The notes: generated from the sequence alone by a model not told the origin. A stretch of 64,000 nucleotides of DNA from Axinella damicornis (GCA_963931865.1 OZ007508.1:9546781-9610780); one strand, 5' to 3'; positions 20,964-32,824 are shown, counted from the stretch's first letter. Numbers and translations are program-made.

Positions 20964-21515
20964 AAGTAGCTGAGCTCGCTTCGCTCGCTCAGCTACTTCT
21001 CCCTCGTTCGCCTACCGTGCGTAATCCGGCGCCGAACTCTCTGTGCAGACTGCAGAGCTGCTCCCCGATTGCATCCGCTTCAGCTGCTGCTTGCCGCTTG
21101 CGTCCGCTTCAGCTGCTGCTCCCAGGCCCGATTGCGGCATCCGCTTCAACTGCTGCTCCCCCTTTGCCTCCGCTTCCAGCTGCTGCTCCCTGATTGCGCC
21201 CGCTTCATCTGCTGCTCGCCGCTTGCATCCGCTTCAGCTGCTGCTCCCGATCGCGTCCACTTCGGCTGCTACTCCCGATTGTGTCCACTTCAACTGCTGC
21301 TCCCCGCTTCGACTGCTGCTCCCCGATTGCGCTTGCTGAATTCCAGCCCATGCCCGAACCCAAAGTTCTCGAACATTCTTCGCGGAGTTCGAGGTTCAGT
21401 AAATAAATTAAAGTACGAAGGTCGCGCGTCACTATAGTCTAGTCCCGCCCCATCAACATCCCACTTCCGTCACTCACACACAGACAGACACACGTTAAAA
21501 TCTTAATGTATTGAT
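20964..21515 (+). repeat. Interspersed repeat with terminal hairpin and ~30-bp minisatellite, copy 3
   Basis: Starts with the hairpin AAGTAGCTGAGC...GCTCAGCTACTT, holds about ten degenerate gctgctgctccc units, then the shared tail to TTAAAATCTTAATGTATTGAT. The same layout as 601-1027. Confidence 0.75.
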
Positions 21516-21545
21516 ACTGTAAAGATCATTTGAGCAGAGGAGCTT

Positions 21546-21935
21546 GTGAAGGACGCATGGCAGACGCTGTCCCCTCCTGCCCCCTCCCCCTCCCACCTGT
21601 GTTTGTATTGAGTGTGGTTGCCACAGGTCACCGATTCATTAGCAAGATGTGTGGGTGTGTGGGTGTGCGACACGTAAGATGTAAGTACCAATGTCAGGAA
21701 CAACTGGAAGGGCGTTATAGCTTCGTGGGGTGGGCCCGAGTGATGCATGCAGCCACATGCAGTAATAGGCTCAGCTTGTAGCCTCGTTCCCAGGCTCCCC
21801 CAGTTCGAGGTTCAGTAAATAAATTAAAGTACGAATCTTGCTAATGAATCGGTGACCCGTGGCAACCACACTCAATACAAACACAGGTGGGAGGGGGAGG
21901 GGGCAGGAGGGGACAGCGTCTGCCATGCGTCTGCC
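21546..21935. repeat. Inverted repeat, two ~100-bp arms
   Basis: Arm 21546-21645 (gcatggcagacgctgtcccc onward) is the reverse complement of 21836-21935. A solo tagcctcgttcccaggc end and a duplicated piece of the copy-3 tail (ttcagtaaataaattaaagt) lie between them. Confidence 0.75.
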
Positions 21936-22110
21936 TCTGCCCCCCCCCCCCCCCCCCCCCGTAGATGCGTAGGGAGGAGCCTGGGAACGAGGCTACTCGT
22001 GAAACACTCCAGAATAGGCAGCAGACAAGATGGCTACCACTGTACCATGACTGGTGACGAGAAGTGCATATGTATTGCATCTCTGACTTGCATACACACG
22101 AACATGTACA
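21936..22110. repeat. Poly-C tract and element end
   Basis: A C run of about 20 at about 21941-21960 is followed by gtagggaggagcctgggaac and GAGGCTA, a right terminus of the TAGCCTCG family. Confidence 0.7.
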
Positions 22111-24074
22111 CACTACCAGATGAGAGCCATGAAATGTATATGAAAATCCACAGGTTTACCCTATGCTTTCCATTGGCAATTTCATGCAATTTTCATGACC
22201 TATGAATTCCAGAAACCTATGAATTTTTAACGTTCCCCAGGGATTTCATAGGTACAGTTTGTTGGAAAATACCATGAAATTTGTGTGAAAACAGTGTGAA
22301 TTAGTATGTGGAATTTCCATGAAAAGTTTCCATGGATTTTCCATGGAATACCCATGAATTTTCTTGGAACTCTTATCATGGTATTTCATGTGATTTTCAT
22401 GCGCAATTTCATGTGATTTTCATCGTCATCCCCCCCAAATTAATACGAATGAAAATGCTATGAAATTGCTTTCATGCTGTTTTCATACATGGAATTTGAA
22501 TGCCATACGTACATGAATGGAATGGGACTGATCAGACGTATAATTACACTCCTGGTAGGGGAAAAATTGTGCCGCGTAATATAAATAACTCATTTGAGTG
22601 ATAGGAATGGCATACAAAGATTCTGACTACACCTTCATGATCGCTATCATGCACTGTCCCAACCGTACAATTTTGGTGCTGAAACTCACCTCGGTGCTGG
22701 GATACAAGCGCTTTTGTTGTGCCGTCGGCCACCATTGTTCGATCACTCCCTTCGACGTTGATTGCCAGTACAGTCTTACGAAGGCCCCACAAAGATTCTG
22801 ACCATACAGCCGTGATTGCTGTCGTTCACTGACGCTCACATGCCGAAACTCACCGTGCTGGCGAAGTTGTGAGCGCTGTATTAAGTTCTTGTCTTCCCTT
22901 CGGACGCCATTGCTGACTCGAACGTGTGACATGTGCATTAATTGGAATGAGCCAATGCAATGCGTAGCTTGCACTACGAGCGAGTTGCAACCGGTTGCAT
23001 CGCGGCTACCAGGAGTGCGGTTGAATAATTATATAATCGGTAGGACTTGGCATCAATGAAGGCACACATACTCTTTATCCTGCACTTTCAGACTTGCTCT
23101 ATTGAAATCCATCGACCCAGCCAGTTACCATCGGTGGTACCCTTCTGTACAGTAATCCAGTCAACTACTGCATTTTGAGTCACAAGGCCTAAGTACCAGG
23201 GCAGTTAGTTGGGTGTTGGTCTTGCAGCTACAGAGCAGTCAGTTCAGATGAAATGTTTCATTTTCCAAACTAGCTATATAGCTGCTTTACCTAACAACCT
23301 ACTGGGATCTTCATCCTGTTACCAAAGATCTTGAGTGACCTAGGGCCCTCACCTGCACTTCTCAGTTCCTTGATTATGAGCCTGATGCAAGTAGAACTTG
23401 TACCACTTATCCAGAAGCTACTACATCCAGAGGCTACCGTTACAGCTGGGATCACAATTGGGAGTGAAATCTAGTGCCAAATTATATGACTGGCTCTCAG
23501 GGTTACAGTATTCTTGCCTACCGTTCAGCAGCAGACTCTCCTTGATAGTCCCAGAACTTCAACAGCAATAGCAGTTCCCAACCTTCTGACCAGCAAACCC
23601 AAGAAAAGTCTGAAAACATGATGCAGCTACCTGGCCTCAATCTCCAACAGCTGCTTACTTTAGATATTTATGCGCCTTTTCATTTCCATGGCGTTTTCAT
23701 GGAAAGCAAGCTCAGACATCAAGACTTTCATGGGATTTCCATGCGATTTTCATGTTACTGATTTTCACAGCATTTTCATACATTGGAATTCACATGGCTT
23801 TCATGGGATTTCCATGTTACTGATTTTCACTGCATTTTCATACACTGGAATTCACGTGGCTTTCATGGGATTTTAAGAGCCGGAACACTCATGTGTTTTT
23901 CATAGCTTTGAAGTCATACCATTTTCATAGGTTGTGAGAATCGAGATCATATTTCATGGATATTTCATATGTAATGAAAATCCTATGACGCGATTTTCAT
24001 GGCCATTTTCATGGGTAGCAACACCTTTTCCTAGGAATTTCATATACATTTCATGGCAATATGACCTGGTAGTG
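22111..24074. mobile_element. About 1.96-kb element with CACTACCAG inverted ends and ATTTTCATG-rich arms
   Basis: Left end cactaccaga...gccatgaaatgtatatgaaa; right end, inverted, gcaat...gacctggtagtg with atttcatatacatttcatgg. The first and last ~400 bp are saturated with degenerate ttttcatgg/ccatgaaa motifs. A second element is nested inside. No transposase is seen. Confidence 0.55.
22548..23025. mobile_element. Nested MITE with CACTCCTGGTAG ends
   Basis: Inverted ends cactcctggtaggggaaaaa and cggctaccaggagtg bound about 475 bp. Solo ends of the same family occur near 3855, 42650, 50900 and 52085. Two similar blocks (22610-22700, 22785-22850) repeat inside it. Confidence 0.6.
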
Positions 24075-24357
24075 ACAGTAGACACAGGCAGAGTGGTCAC
24101 GGTAAGTGGAGCGGACATACTCCCACACATGCAACACAGCTATCCACCTCTGTAATAGATACGTATGTCATTACATCTGACTGCTGAGTGGGTATTGTGA
24201 GCGCAGCTCGTGACGTCCTCTGAAATGGTGGACCTCCTGTGTGTTGCCATGGTAATGGTATGTACATCATACGGAACATTAATTTTACCTACAATACACA
24301 TCTCCATCTGAGGCAGTCCAAGTAAGGCATTCGGTTTCACAAACTGTCACACGACAT

Positions 24358-25010
24358 TTGTGACCCGCTGAGCGAAAACCCAGCACATCCCGCATTTAAA
24401 AAAAATTGAGTTAACACCGGAAAGCATAACAGCTACCTTTCATCTTGCCGTAGAACAAATTTCAAAGCGATCGATTATCCAGTTGCTGAGATACAGCTCG
24501 AAACGCGAGCGGAATACGCAAAACTGCTTTCCGTGTAAATGCAATTTTTGACGTTGCTATGGTATGTGATTATTTTCCGTATACTATCCGTGTTACGTGT
24601 CGTCCATTGTAATAGCTGTAGCTGGACGCGTTTAGTTCGTGCTTTAGCTAGCTAGCCGTGTTTTTCGCGACTCATCCGATAGATAGGTAGGTCAGACGGA
24701 GTGAAAATGGACAGAATAAACCAGAGGACAGCGTGAAATGACACCGTTTGTGGTAAGTAGCTCGTTCTGTGTGGGTAGCAACGCCTTCCGTATACTAATT
24801 TATGCACGACGATATAGCTTGAGTTCGGGCTTATAACGCCGGAATGGAAGTAGATCCAGGCTTTATACTCCGATATCTTGTAGTCCATGGGTCTGCTGAC
24901 CAGTTGCTGTAATAACCGCGTTTTCGCCGAAATGTTGCTTTGTAACTATAATTGCCTCTAACACAAAATCAATAATTGCGGGATGTGCCGGGTAGTCCCT
25001 CAGCGGGTCA
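24358..25010. mobile_element. About 650-bp MITE with TGTGACCCGCTGAG ends
   Basis: Left gtgacccgctgagcgaaaac...cagcacatcccgca and right tgcgggatgtgccgggtag...ctcagcgggtcac are inverted. ATTT adjoins both ends as a possible short target duplication. No coding capacity recognised. Confidence 0.75.
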
Positions 25011-25117
25011 CATTTATCATCATTCTATACAGCCATTCTGTCCTGTTACATACCACATTTGAACACTTCCCATTCCACCGTCTCACGTTCCATGCACAGT
25101 GATATGAATGCAGTACC

Positions 25118-25148
25118 ACACACACACACACACACATACACACACACA

Positions 25149-25206
<58 letters not shown>

Positions 25207-25232
25207 CACACACACACACACACACACACACA
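25118..25232. repeat. (CA)n microsatellite
   Basis: CA dinucleotide repeat over about 115 bp with a few interruptions. Cys/Val and His/Thr ORFs here are artefacts. Confidence 0.95.
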
Positions 25233-25756
25233 AAGTGGACTCATACCGTAAGAGGACACGCTGCCATGCCCATAATTCACACTCCCACAAGGTGGGATTA
25301 CATTAGAACTCTCAGTTGTGATTAAAGTCTGGTCAACTGTATCTTCAGTTTATCGTAATGTCTCGTGGTCAAGGTTTTGACTTTTGATAACAGCAAACAC
25401 TTGGCTATGGGTCTGAGGTCCTGACATGCTACTGGTGGTGGCAATTAGGGGAGGGATTTCCAGACGGTAGGGTAATTCCAGGCATGGCACTGCACGGCTC
25501 TCGCATTTGCTCCTTTAGCAATTATGGTAGGTGCACATGCATACCCTACCTTGAAACTTTCCAACGCTGTGCAAAACTGTACCAAGAGAGTGAGAGCCAT
25601 GTCCGGAAATCCCCTCCCTTACCTAACGATTAACACATTTTAACGGCGAGTGGTGGAACAAAAGTCACATGAGCAGGAATGCAATCTTCATTCATGGGTA
25701 GTCTATGGGAATTACCGCAATAGTGCAAAAGGTGGTAGGCATCATTTGGAACGTAC

Positions 25757-25889
25757 CTCCTGCTACAAACTCTGAGACTGTTTTCTCCTTCTTGAAAGAC
25801 GACGTACAGCACTCATCGTAAAGCACCATTGCTGCGTCCAGTAATGTCTCCACACTGTAGCTGCTATCATGGTCTGTCACATTATGGGT
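25757..25889 (-). CDS. MRCK-like kinase exon 2
   Basis: Acceptor (acaccccag) and donor (GGAG|GTACGT) bound 133 nt, entering phase 0 and leaving phase 1. Residues include SYSVETLLDAAMVLYDECCT and FKKEKTVSEFV. This is the N-terminal capping segment that precedes the kinase domain in MRCK-type kinases (family signature SVETLLD...LYDEC). Phases match exons 1 and 3. Confidence 0.85.
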
Positions 25890-26093
25890 CTGGGGTGTGG
25901 GTAGGGGAGGGGCCCGGGGGAGGGGAGTGAGGGGCAGAGAGGGAGTGAGGGGGAGGGTGCTGGGAGGAGGGTGGAGTCTTGAAGCTCTTCACAGAATCAT
26001 CACTCACACAGACACACATCCATATATATCCACAAAGTTATCAATGACATCTGACGTCCAGGATCAGTATTAGCTACCTATCCTAAGTATTAG

Positions 26094-26790
26094 TTAGAGC
26101 ATGTAACCAAGGTTTCTTAGCAGTATAGTAACCCGAGTGGTGCGTAGTGGCTGAAGCCAGACCACTAAATGACCGAGGCGGAGCGAGGTCATTTAGTGGT
26201 CTTACGTGTCACACTAGTCTAGCGGGCTAGCCCCTCGAATTTTCCCCAGCACGGATCGACTCACGTGACCGCACGGGGAAAAAGAGGGTCTAGAAACTTT
26301 GGACCACTTTGCTTGGGCTCTACTCGAAATCGGGTAGAGCCAATCAGACTGCAGCTGTCACGTGGTGATCTTTCAAATCGCTCGGTACAAGCGTTGAGGA
26401 CTGTCTGAAGTTGCCTGCGATTGCTGTTCTCCTGCACAACGACCAAACAGACAGAAGTACAAACAGCCAACGAGGTTAGCGGGCCTGAATCAACTGACTG
26501 CAGTTGCACTAATTGGAATATTATGAGATAAACGGACGTGATGTAAGCTTTATTGCATTCTTTCGTACCGAGTAAAGTGGTCCAAAGTTTCTAGACCTTA
26601 CTTCTCCGCGCGCGCATACTGAAAGCGATCGAGCGCTGGAGAAAGCGAAGGGCTAGCTTGTTAGACTACGTGTCACACACCCACACATCTTGCTAATGAA
26701 TCGGTGACCCGCGACCAATGGTCTGGCTGAAGCCACTGCGCACCACGAGGGTTACTATACAGCTAAGAAACCTTGGTTACGTGCTCTAAG
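26094..26790. mobile_element. About 700-bp TIR element with a nested second element
   Basis: Terminal inverted repeats of about 65 bp start TTAGAGCATGTAACCAAGG and end with its complement. Inside, GCTAGCCCCTCG...CGAAGGGCTAGC ends at about 26222-26673 mark a nested element. Its interior shares short blocks with the element at 6732-7085. No clear protein gene. Confidence 0.7.
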
Positions 26791-27028
26791 TAATTTAGAA
26801 CATTTAGAGACCTGTGGGTAGGTCTCTAACCCAGTTAGAGACCTGATGGTGGTTCCTACACTATTATAGGATACTCATTAAGGCTACACACATCAAAGCT
26901 TGAATATTCAAAAATAATATTTTCTAATAAATTATACACAATCATAGTCTACTTCTATTTCTGTGTCCGAGCTTTGGATAACAGCACCTGCCGTCAGTAT
27001 CTAAACAGCACTGTGCAAGAGGCAGCTC

Positions 27029-27031
27029 CCC

Positions 27032-27060
<29 letters not shown>
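27029..27060. repeat. Poly-C then poly-A tract
   Basis: About 24 C followed by about 10 A, just downstream of the first MRCK-like exon on its sense strand. Confidence 0.9.
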
Positions 27061-27063
<3 letters not shown>

Positions 27064-27067
27064 GTAC

Positions 27068-27112
27068 CTCGAAGAGCCGTTCGAGGACCTCCACTTCTTT
27101 CGGCACAGCCAT
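27068..27112 (-). CDS. MRCK-like kinase exon 1 (start codon)
   Basis: From the ATG at 27112 (minus) it encodes MAVPKEVEVLERLFE and ends at donor GAG|GTACGT in phase 0, as required by exon 2. The residues fit the short lead helix (E..LE.L) of MRCK-type kinases. Exons 1-4 give an unbroken frame of about 117 residues ending in the N-lobe. The rest of the kinase could not be traced, so the locus may be truncated. Confidence 0.75.
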
Positions 27113-28283
27113 TTCTCTGGTACCCGAGCCTCCGTACTCAGTAACCTCGTAGCTGGCTAGCTCTACCCTTCAAGCACGCGGCTGCATGCAAAGAATGCTA
27201 CCCTACTGCCTACACTGTAGGCTGATCAACTACTGGAATGTTTGGAATGTGGAAATCGATTTCATTCATCTCTTCGTTCCCATACTCGATTTCCAAGTCC
27301 GTTGTCGGAATGAGACTAGCAGCAACCCAGTCTCGTTCCGAGTGGGGTCTGGGAACGAGAATAGCAGCTTTGCTAGCCCCGCCCCCAAATCTTAAACTGA
27401 CGGTGGAAACATCTGATGTCAAGGGCAATAGCATGTCCTGGCAGCAGCCATGTGCAGTTTACTATTTGACATGCGCAGGTCATGCCTTGCAATTTGCAAA
27501 AATTACGTAGTGTACCGCTTGCTAGATACTAACAGAAATAGATCTACTTATAACTCTTACCTGGGAAATATTCCAGTGATGAATGACTTCAGCAACAGGC
27601 TCACTTGCTGTGGAACACCCACACCCAAGAATAGCAATGTTTGGAGTTCCTTCCAACTGGATCTCTCAGAACTCCACACCACGGTTTCAACCTAAACTCT
27701 CCTTGTTTCGGATTCGGAATTGGGTTCTATAGTGGTTGGCCACTTCCCATCCAACACTGATTTGAATTTCATTACTTTTAGGCCGTGAAGCAGACTTGTA
27801 GCTACAGAAATTTCGATGGGCTAGCTGAGATACTTATATCCTTGTACCAAGGCTTTTTCTCAGAATGGAGCCACCAAGTTTCAGGCAGTGGAAGTCAATT
27901 AATGGTTTAATTGAACCCCCAATGTTACCAGGCTCTTTCCTCCCATAGAGAAGCAATCGGGAAACATCGGTCTGAGCATGGCTGGTGTTTCAGAGTGCCT
28001 CAGTGTCATCCCTAGGTTCTTCCTAGCTACCTGTGCAGAAGCTACATGGAACAAGCCATTCGATCGTATGTATCAGCACTATTAATCTTGTTGTACATAC
28101 TTTGTTATGGAAGCTACTGCACTGACAACTTCTTGGACTGGTAACATGCATGCTTTCGATAAGTATATGTCTCAAGTTTCTTTAAGCAGTCAACACTCCA
28201 TCTTGCAGCAGAATCTAAATAGCTGACTGCATGGGAGGTCTCATTTCATAAGTATAACTATGTTGATAGTTTAGGGTTAGGGC
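27113..28283. other. Upstream region of the kinase gene
   Basis: Possible promoter/5' flank between the divergently placed repeats and the first exon. It contains two damaged TAGTCTCG-type ends around 27270-27365. No further exon recognised. Confidence 0.35.
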
Positions 28284-28860
28284 TGGAGTGCATGCATCAG
28301 ATCATGCATCAGCTCACTGCTGGAGTGCATGCATGCATCCGCTCACTGCTGGAGTGCATGCATCAGCTCACTGCTGGAGTGCATGCATCAGATCACTGCT
28401 GGAGTGCATGCATCAGCTCACTGCTGGAGTGCATGCATCAGCTCACTGCTGGAGTGCATGCATCAGATCACTGCTGGAGTGCATGCATCAGATCACTGCT
28501 GGAGTGCATGCATCAGCTCACTGCTGGAGTGCATGCATCAGCTCACTGCTGGAGTGCATGCATCAGCTCACTGCTGGAGTGCATGCATCAGATCACTGCT
28601 GGAGTGCATGCATCAGATCACTGCTGGATCCGGAGTGCATGCATCAGCTCACTGCTGGAGTGCATGCATCAGATCACTGCTGGAGTGCATGCATCAGGAT
28701 CCGGAGTGCATGCATCAGATCACTGCTGGAGTGCATGCATCAGCTCCTTTAGTGCATGCATCAACTCACTGCTGGAGTGCATGCATCAGCTGCTGGAGTG
28801 CATGCATCAGATCACTGCGCATGCTGGAGTGCATGCATCAGCTCAATGGACTGTGATATT
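28284..28860. repeat. 25-bp minisatellite with two unit types
   Basis: About 22 units of a 25-bp period (actgctggagtgcatgcatc core). Units differ at one position, giving cagCTCactg or cagATCactg, and the two types alternate irregularly. Three overlapping plus ORFs (150-266 codons) are repeat artefacts. Confidence 0.9.
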
Positions 28861-29819
28861 GATTGAATACATGTACACCAGGTCCTGCTCAACTTGGCTG
28901 CACTTAATTAGGTGGACCTTGGTCATCATTAATGGCATGGGAAAAAAACAGCTGAAATGTAGGATAGCAGTCAAGAGCTATATAGGCAAGATGAAGCTGA
29001 ACCGAGCACTGAATCTCTGTCCAACTGTACCTGACTGTACCTCCAACAGAGATCGTGATGGGTCTCATTATGTAGGTCATGAATATCATTAACAGCCTAA
29101 TTACTATTGTGTTTGTTGGGGGGTGTCATTGTATGCCGTCGGTATGTCCACTGTACCTGTGAAGCCAACTGTAGCTAACTTTGGTTGTATGCTGACACTT
29201 GACATGGTCTGACCCTAATGGCTGCCAGAATCCTCATGAATATCATTAAATAGCTCCGTTTTAATTTTATTTGCATCCCCATTAAGCATGCTTAAATGTA
29301 TCAATTATTACTTATTATTTCACAAGATCATGTTGAATTTCCCTGTGCTACATAGCTATACTTTCAGCTTACTTGGCTGGGTACAGGGATGAGTAATCCT
29401 ATAGTTCTCCACACACGGCTACGTGTAGAGGTGTCTGCATGACCCCGGCCACTAACTACCAGAAACTGGTATGGTAGCTGCAGCATCTGCTGCACTCATA
29501 CACTCATGTTCACAGGTTTATCAAAGATTACTGAAGGCATACAGGCTGGGCATTATGGACAAATATTTAAAGGCGTATAAAAAAAAACAACTGAAAGCTA
29601 CATGTATATAAACCCAAAGCATAATATTATCAATACAGAAGAGTTGCACAAAGTTCGGGAACACACCTAACACTACACCCTAAACAATGCTGCTCCAATG
29701 AAGTAATCATCAAAGCAGTAAGTAATACACTCAGTGAGTCCACAACTGCTTACAATAGCATCAAATTACAGGTGTCCTGTACAACATGTTGTGCATGGTT
29801 TCCAATTCCAATACTCTAC
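28861..29819. other. No gene recognised
   Basis: Lies 3' of the last visible ankyrin exon. It may contain the 3' end of that gene, but nothing assignable was seen. Confidence 0.35.
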
Positions 29820-29899
29820 CTCTGCCTGCTTGCTTCAAGAAGCTGAACAATGTGCTGGTGTCCTTCAGACCTGGCCATTGACAGTGGGGTGTTGCCATG
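29820..29899 (-). CDS. Ankyrin repeat exon (last visible)
   Basis: Acceptor (ctcacacag) and donor (GCAGAG|GTAGAG). It encodes HGNTPLSMARSEGHQHIVQL then LEASRQR, an ankyrin repeat with the G.TPL and A...GH..IV..LL signatures that ends early, as final repeats do. The exon is 80 nt, unlike the 99-nt internal ones, and leaves in phase 2. Confidence 0.75.
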
Positions 29900-30599
29900 C
29901 TGTGTGAGGGGAGACAGTTGCTGGCATTATAAATGTGCACACCTCATTCAGCAATATATACCTCCACCCAGCAACATAATATTATATCAGATATCTTGTA
30001 TACTGAGGAAACTGCCACACCAATAATTGGGAAGAAAGTAGGACATTATAAATTTCCTAAACTATCTCTTGCTGATTGTCATGTCAGTATAACTATTCAG
30101 CCCTTCCTTCCTGGTCTCATTTGCTGCTCTTTGCTTACTTCCAGGTAGTTGACATCTGGAAGTGTACAGTTAATTGTATGTGGCAGATTTACAATATGGA
30201 TTACAGATCGACATCACTCAACTATGAGTCTTTTGATTAGCTAATTGATTAGCTGTGGCATTAGCCTCATATCACAATGAGATTCATCGTAGGCCATCTG
30301 CTGAGTCTTGTCCAACACAGGCTAGTCATTAGACTCTCGAGATCAAGAGGTTAGAATGAAATCCAACCAGCCAGTTGTCTTCTGCAGTTGCTGCTGCCGC
30401 CAGTGAATCGATCCAAACTGACCACAACAATTGTGGACTATGTGTTTGCCATGGATTGCACTCTGAAAGGGCCGTGGGTTTAGGGTGGGTACATTCTAAA
30501 ACAAAACTGCATGACATTGTCTAGAGATGAGATTGTTGTTATTGTCAAGGGTGGGTATAGCAATGTGGTTGTTATAATTTGGGGCACAAGTACTCTGAT

Positions 30600-32445
30600 G
30601 AGCATCACCTTTGTCTGGTGGTTGACATCAGCTTCTCTACTGAGGAGGAGTTTGACAGCCTGGGTATGACCTTGCCAGCTTGCAAGAAACAGTGCTGTCT
30701 GTCCACCCTGTACATGTGAAGGGGAACAAGATAGGACCGGAAGTACTGAACCACATGAAAACTAGAGGTGCTCAGCAGAGCACGTACCCCGTGCGCAACT
30801 TTGACTTGACAGCTATAGGCCTATTCATATAGCCGCTGCATGCACGATGAGCTAGCTCATGGATAATACAGCGATGTCAGCATGCAGAATGAGATACCGT
30901 AAGTTGTGGCAGTAATGTTAGAAATTGGGTGTGGTCAAATTGTATAAATTAGAAGCACGACTTTCACGCAGCTTTTCTCAGCCTCTCGAGTAGATCTCTG
31001 GTCTGTGAGTTATGTAGACGCTAGTATTTTCTGAATTCTGACACTTCTATCCTGAAATAAGCCTTCAATAAGGCCTTCACTGCTCAAACAGCGCTTGGAC
31101 TGCGGACAGACGGACAGACACAAACCGATCACTCTACCCCCTGCTGCGCATGCACACGGGGTAATAATACCTCCCACCATCTTACATGGTGGAACCTCAT
31201 GATGACAAATTGTGCTGCACACACATCCCTTTTACAAGCCATTTTGTCCATCTGCGTACCGTAATTCTGGTGGTAATTCTATTAATGTGAACTTTGTGAG
31301 TCATTTTGCAGATGGTTTTAAGAGAAAACATTATATTTAGTGCTCTCTTACCTTCAAATAAAGCTCTGGTATGCATGTGTCGAATGCTACTATAGTTAGC
31401 TAGCTGTAGCAGTACGATTGCACAATGGCAGGTTGCTTTGAGTACTGTCAGTGACAGCCCCTACCTAGGAGTGAGGAAACTGGCTTAGGAGAGATTCTCA
31501 CAAAGGAAGCAAACACTGTTGTGGTGGTGGAGGAGTGAAGAATTGAAGTGTTTTATGCCGCAGCAAAGAGTGAAGATAGCCAAGTACAGAGCTGAATGTG
31601 GCAACACTCCCACAGCCACGGTCTACTCCACTTCACATTTATCCACTCAAAACACCATAAACCGCCCATTTGCATTTTTTTACCCACATACTACGTAATT
31701 CCCGAATTACGGAATGTGAATACAGTATACATGCTACCATGAGTCATCCTAGGTTGCTCAGTGTTATGGAGTATACATTACTCTCAGGATGTAAACATAC
31801 TTTACATGACACACTCATACTTGCACAATCTGTTGTCAGGGGAAACAGTTCACTGACTGTGGAAAGCAATCTAGAACTGTTCTGCTAAGTGCCTCCCTAT
31901 ACTGTGTTTGATGATTCAGCAAACAATGTGTGTATGGCCATTACATAGTCAGCAGAGACATGTGGCAATTAAATTGCAAATCCTCATGCAGCTATCATTA
32001 GTAAGGAAGTGACAAGAGTTCTGAAAGAACTCATCCTGACAGTCTAGTCACACCTGTGAACTGTAATTGCGAGCATCTATTTGTTTTCTGTACAAGTGGA
32101 CACAAACTGCATTTCACGTGTTGCATTATCCTAGCAACCTTGGATGTGACAGTGCAAGGACTCTAGTCCTAGTGTGTGCCATCCATCACATTCCAACGAT
32201 TGTGCCACAATCCTTGTCAGAAATATAACAGAATTCAACAGCTAGTACATGTGTATGACACATCATTTCAACTACTACCACTGTCCTGCTTATGCCTTGA
32301 CATTTGGGAGGTATATTGCTAAAGCACTCTCCATTGTGCATTTTGTAGCTTCGAAGCTACTACACATGCTCAATCCAAGTGTGGCTCCATAGGAGAACCC
32401 CACCCACATCCAGTCAGGTTTTGTCCTATCAGTGTTCCAGTGATG
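30600..32445. repeat. Segmental duplication block, copy A
   Basis: It carries the same ordered landmarks as 43380-44640: the ankyrin exon, aggggaacaagataggacc, cctcccaccatcttacatgg, cagcccctacctagga, cacactcatacttgcacaat and ggactctagtcctagtgtgt. The copies differ by many indels. The BEL element begins right at the end of this block. Confidence 0.8.
30609..30707 (-). CDS. Ankyrin repeat exon (99 nt)
   Basis: Phase-0 exon of exactly 33 codons between acceptor (catgtacag) and donor (AAAG|GTGATG). It encodes GGQTALFLASWQGHTQAVKL and LLSREADVNHQTK, one full ankyrin repeat (helix-turn-helix protein-binding module). It is the paralogue of the damaged exon at 43402-43502 and lies within the duplicated block. 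Confidence 0.85.
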
Positions 32446-32450
32446 CTTCC

Positions 32451-32634
32451 TGTTGGAGACAATAATTGTATGAATAATTTATGATCACTGATTTGATTTG
32501 TGCGCATGCGTGTTCATGCAGTTGTGCCATGCCATGTGAAACTGAGAAATGAATTTCTGAACGACGGCCAGTGAACTGAACTGAGTAGTCTAGTACATAT
32601 ACAGTGCATGCTGAAATACGATCGCCTACTAACA
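32451..32634 (+). repeat. 5' LTR
   Basis: 184 bp, TGTTGGAGAC...CTAACA, identical by eye to 38498-38681. An unusually short LTR; promoter elements were not resolved. Confidence 0.95.
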
Positions 32635-32651
32635 TGGTCCTTCGAGCCGGA
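32635..32651 (+). promoter_or_regulatory. Primer-binding site, complementary to tRNA-Tyr 3' end
   Basis: TGGTCCTTCGAGCCGGA directly follows the 5' LTR. Its complement ends in CGAAGGACCA, matching the acceptor stem and CCA of metazoan tRNA-Tyr over 17 nt. Confidence 0.8.
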
Positions 32652-32824
32652 TACTTCGAACCTTGACGAGGAGACTGGATAGGCGAGATAGACACTCGAA
32701 GACTACTCAGCGATTTATTCGAAACGGGAAGAAAACAATGAACGGATCGGAAACAGCCGCTCCAGGCGGCTTGCCATGAAAACGGAGACTAAGAGGAGGC
32801 CACAGAGGCTCTGCAACACGAACA

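Noticed and set aside
25000..25325. Cys/Val and His/Thr ORFs
   Set aside because: They are translations of a (CA)n microsatellite.
28288..29092. 266-codon Cys/His/Ala-rich plus ORF
   Set aside because: It is the 25-bp repeat, open in all plus frames, with no domain.
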